Shown piece by piece: positions 63,397-64,000 of a stretch of 64,000 nt of DNA (position 1 is its first letter; each line of letters begins with the position of its first letter). The translations under genes were made by a program, and so were the position numbers. The DNA lies in the NCBI GenBank assembly GCA_018399255.1, contig JAGYPA010000001.1, positions 189,019 to 253,018 on the forward strand, read 5' to 3'. The notes under the pieces are model-generated. The model had not been told where the DNA came from, ran no database searches, and saw only the letters and a program-made list of their open reading frames with translations. This DNA comes from Spirochaetales bacterium. Its GTDB lineage: Bacteria > Spirochaetota > Spirochaetia > JABMQR01.

Positions 63397-64000
63397 ATGA
63401 TACACAGACAACACTTGCTGACCAGAATCAGTGACCTTGACAGAAACATTCTGACTCTGGGAATATATGTAGATGAGGCAATGAGAAACGCGATAAAAGT
63501 GTTAAAAGAAAATGACCTTGAGGGCGCAGAAAGAGTCATTCTCGAGGATGATAAGATTAATTCTATGGAAACAGCCATCCAGGATGATATTATCTTACTA
63601 ATCGCAACCGAGCAGCCAGTTGCCGGAGACCTGCGGCATGTTATTACATCGTTTAAGATTATTGCTCAGCTGGAACGTATGGGTGACCATGCTGTTCACA
63701 TAGCCAAAGAGGTTTTGAAAATGGGTAAGACCGAGTACGTCAAACCGCTGATAGATATTCCGCAGATGGCTGATATCGGTTTGAAAATGCTCAAGGGAGC
63801 TCTTGATGCATTTGCAGCTTCTGACGCAGAAAAAGCCCATAGAACAGCAAAAATGGATGATGCCGTTGATAATCTGAGAGATCAGGTTAATCGTGAGCTG
63901 TTTACCTACATGATGGAGAACAGCAATAACTTCAAGCAGATAAACTCTTTAATGTTTGTAAACAGGTGGCTCGAACGGTTTGCGGATCATGTAACCAACA
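63397..64000 (+). CDS. phoU: PhoU, phosphate signalling regulator (3' end outside window)
   Basis: 201 codons are visible from ATG 63397, with AGGAG 7 nt upstream. The all-alpha PhoU repeats are recognisable: MIHRQHLLTRISDLDRNILT, ERVILEDDKINSMETAIQ and HVITSFKIIAQLERMGDHAV (the E-R-x-G-D metal site) with a second copy beginning LERFADHVTN at the edge. It restrains Pst transport and Pho signalling when phosphate is plentiful. It follows pstB by 86 nt. Confidence 0.95.
   Translation, partial: MIHRQHLLTRISDLDRNILTLGIYVDEAMRNAIKVLKENDLEGAERVILEDDKINSMETAIQDDIILLIATEQPVAGDLRHVITSFKIIAQLERMGDHAVHIAKEVLKMGKTEYVKPLIDIPQMADIGLKMLKGALDAFAASDAEKAHRTAKMDDAVDNLRDQVNRELFTYMMENSNNFKQINSLMFVNRWLERFADHVTN

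Overview
The window looks like a chromosomal segment of a free-living, probably anaerobic spirochaete (Spirochaetia, Spirochaetaceae-like). Pointers are a PUR-domain protein very like Borrelia BpuR, a short SMC, a groES gene without groEL beside it, an archaeal/eukaryotic-type IleRS, an Rnf complex with pyruvate,phosphate dikinase, and large exported proteins of no known family. Taxonomy is inferred from gene content; no rRNA gene is present.

Layout. 1-7.5 kb (minus): one tightly packed operon, prfB (with a programmed +1 frameshift), an exported protein, ftsY, a second exported protein, then LolC/LolD/LolE-type transporter genes; the last runs off the left edge. 7.7-9.6 kb: a wrecked GH57 glucanotransferase gene. 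9.6-14.7 kb (minus): rnfCDGEAB, an ion-pumping ferredoxin:NAD oxidoreductase. 15-30.7 kb: housekeeping genes on both strands: a P-loop/Asp23-like protein, poly(A)-polymerase-like and CCA-adding enzymes, hisS, a DEAH helicase, aroB, a cysteine desulfurase-thiI pair, an FmdB zinc ribbon, a lipoprotein and ileS. 30.7-39.8 kb (minus): smc, and ffh-rpsP-khpA-rimM-trmD-rplS-yraN-(unknown)-coaD-rpmF-acpP-rnc, a translation/secretion/lipid cluster. 40-44.6 kb: rnhB, bpuR-like gene, tRNA-Gly, a ParB-domain protein, an M29 aminopeptidase and an ABC-F ATPase.

44.6-46.6 kb is the strangest stretch. It holds tRNA-Glu and tRNA-Ser genes with mispaired acceptor stems, a nearly full-length tsaD gene broken by many frameshifts and stops, an octamer repeat tract, a tRNA-Thr(CGU)-like sequence without a T arm, and the 3' end of ppdK, itself shifted by one base in a C run. 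It reads as a local zone of gene decay.

49-59 kb: a sigma-70 factor, a TPR-like protein, groES, and a six-gene operon murG-cvpA-holB-ntrB-ntrC-dinG linking cell wall, replication and sigma-54-type signalling. 59-64 kb: pstSCAB-phoU, preceded by repeats with an 11-bp period that match a Pho box. No insertion sequence, prophage or CRISPR array was found.
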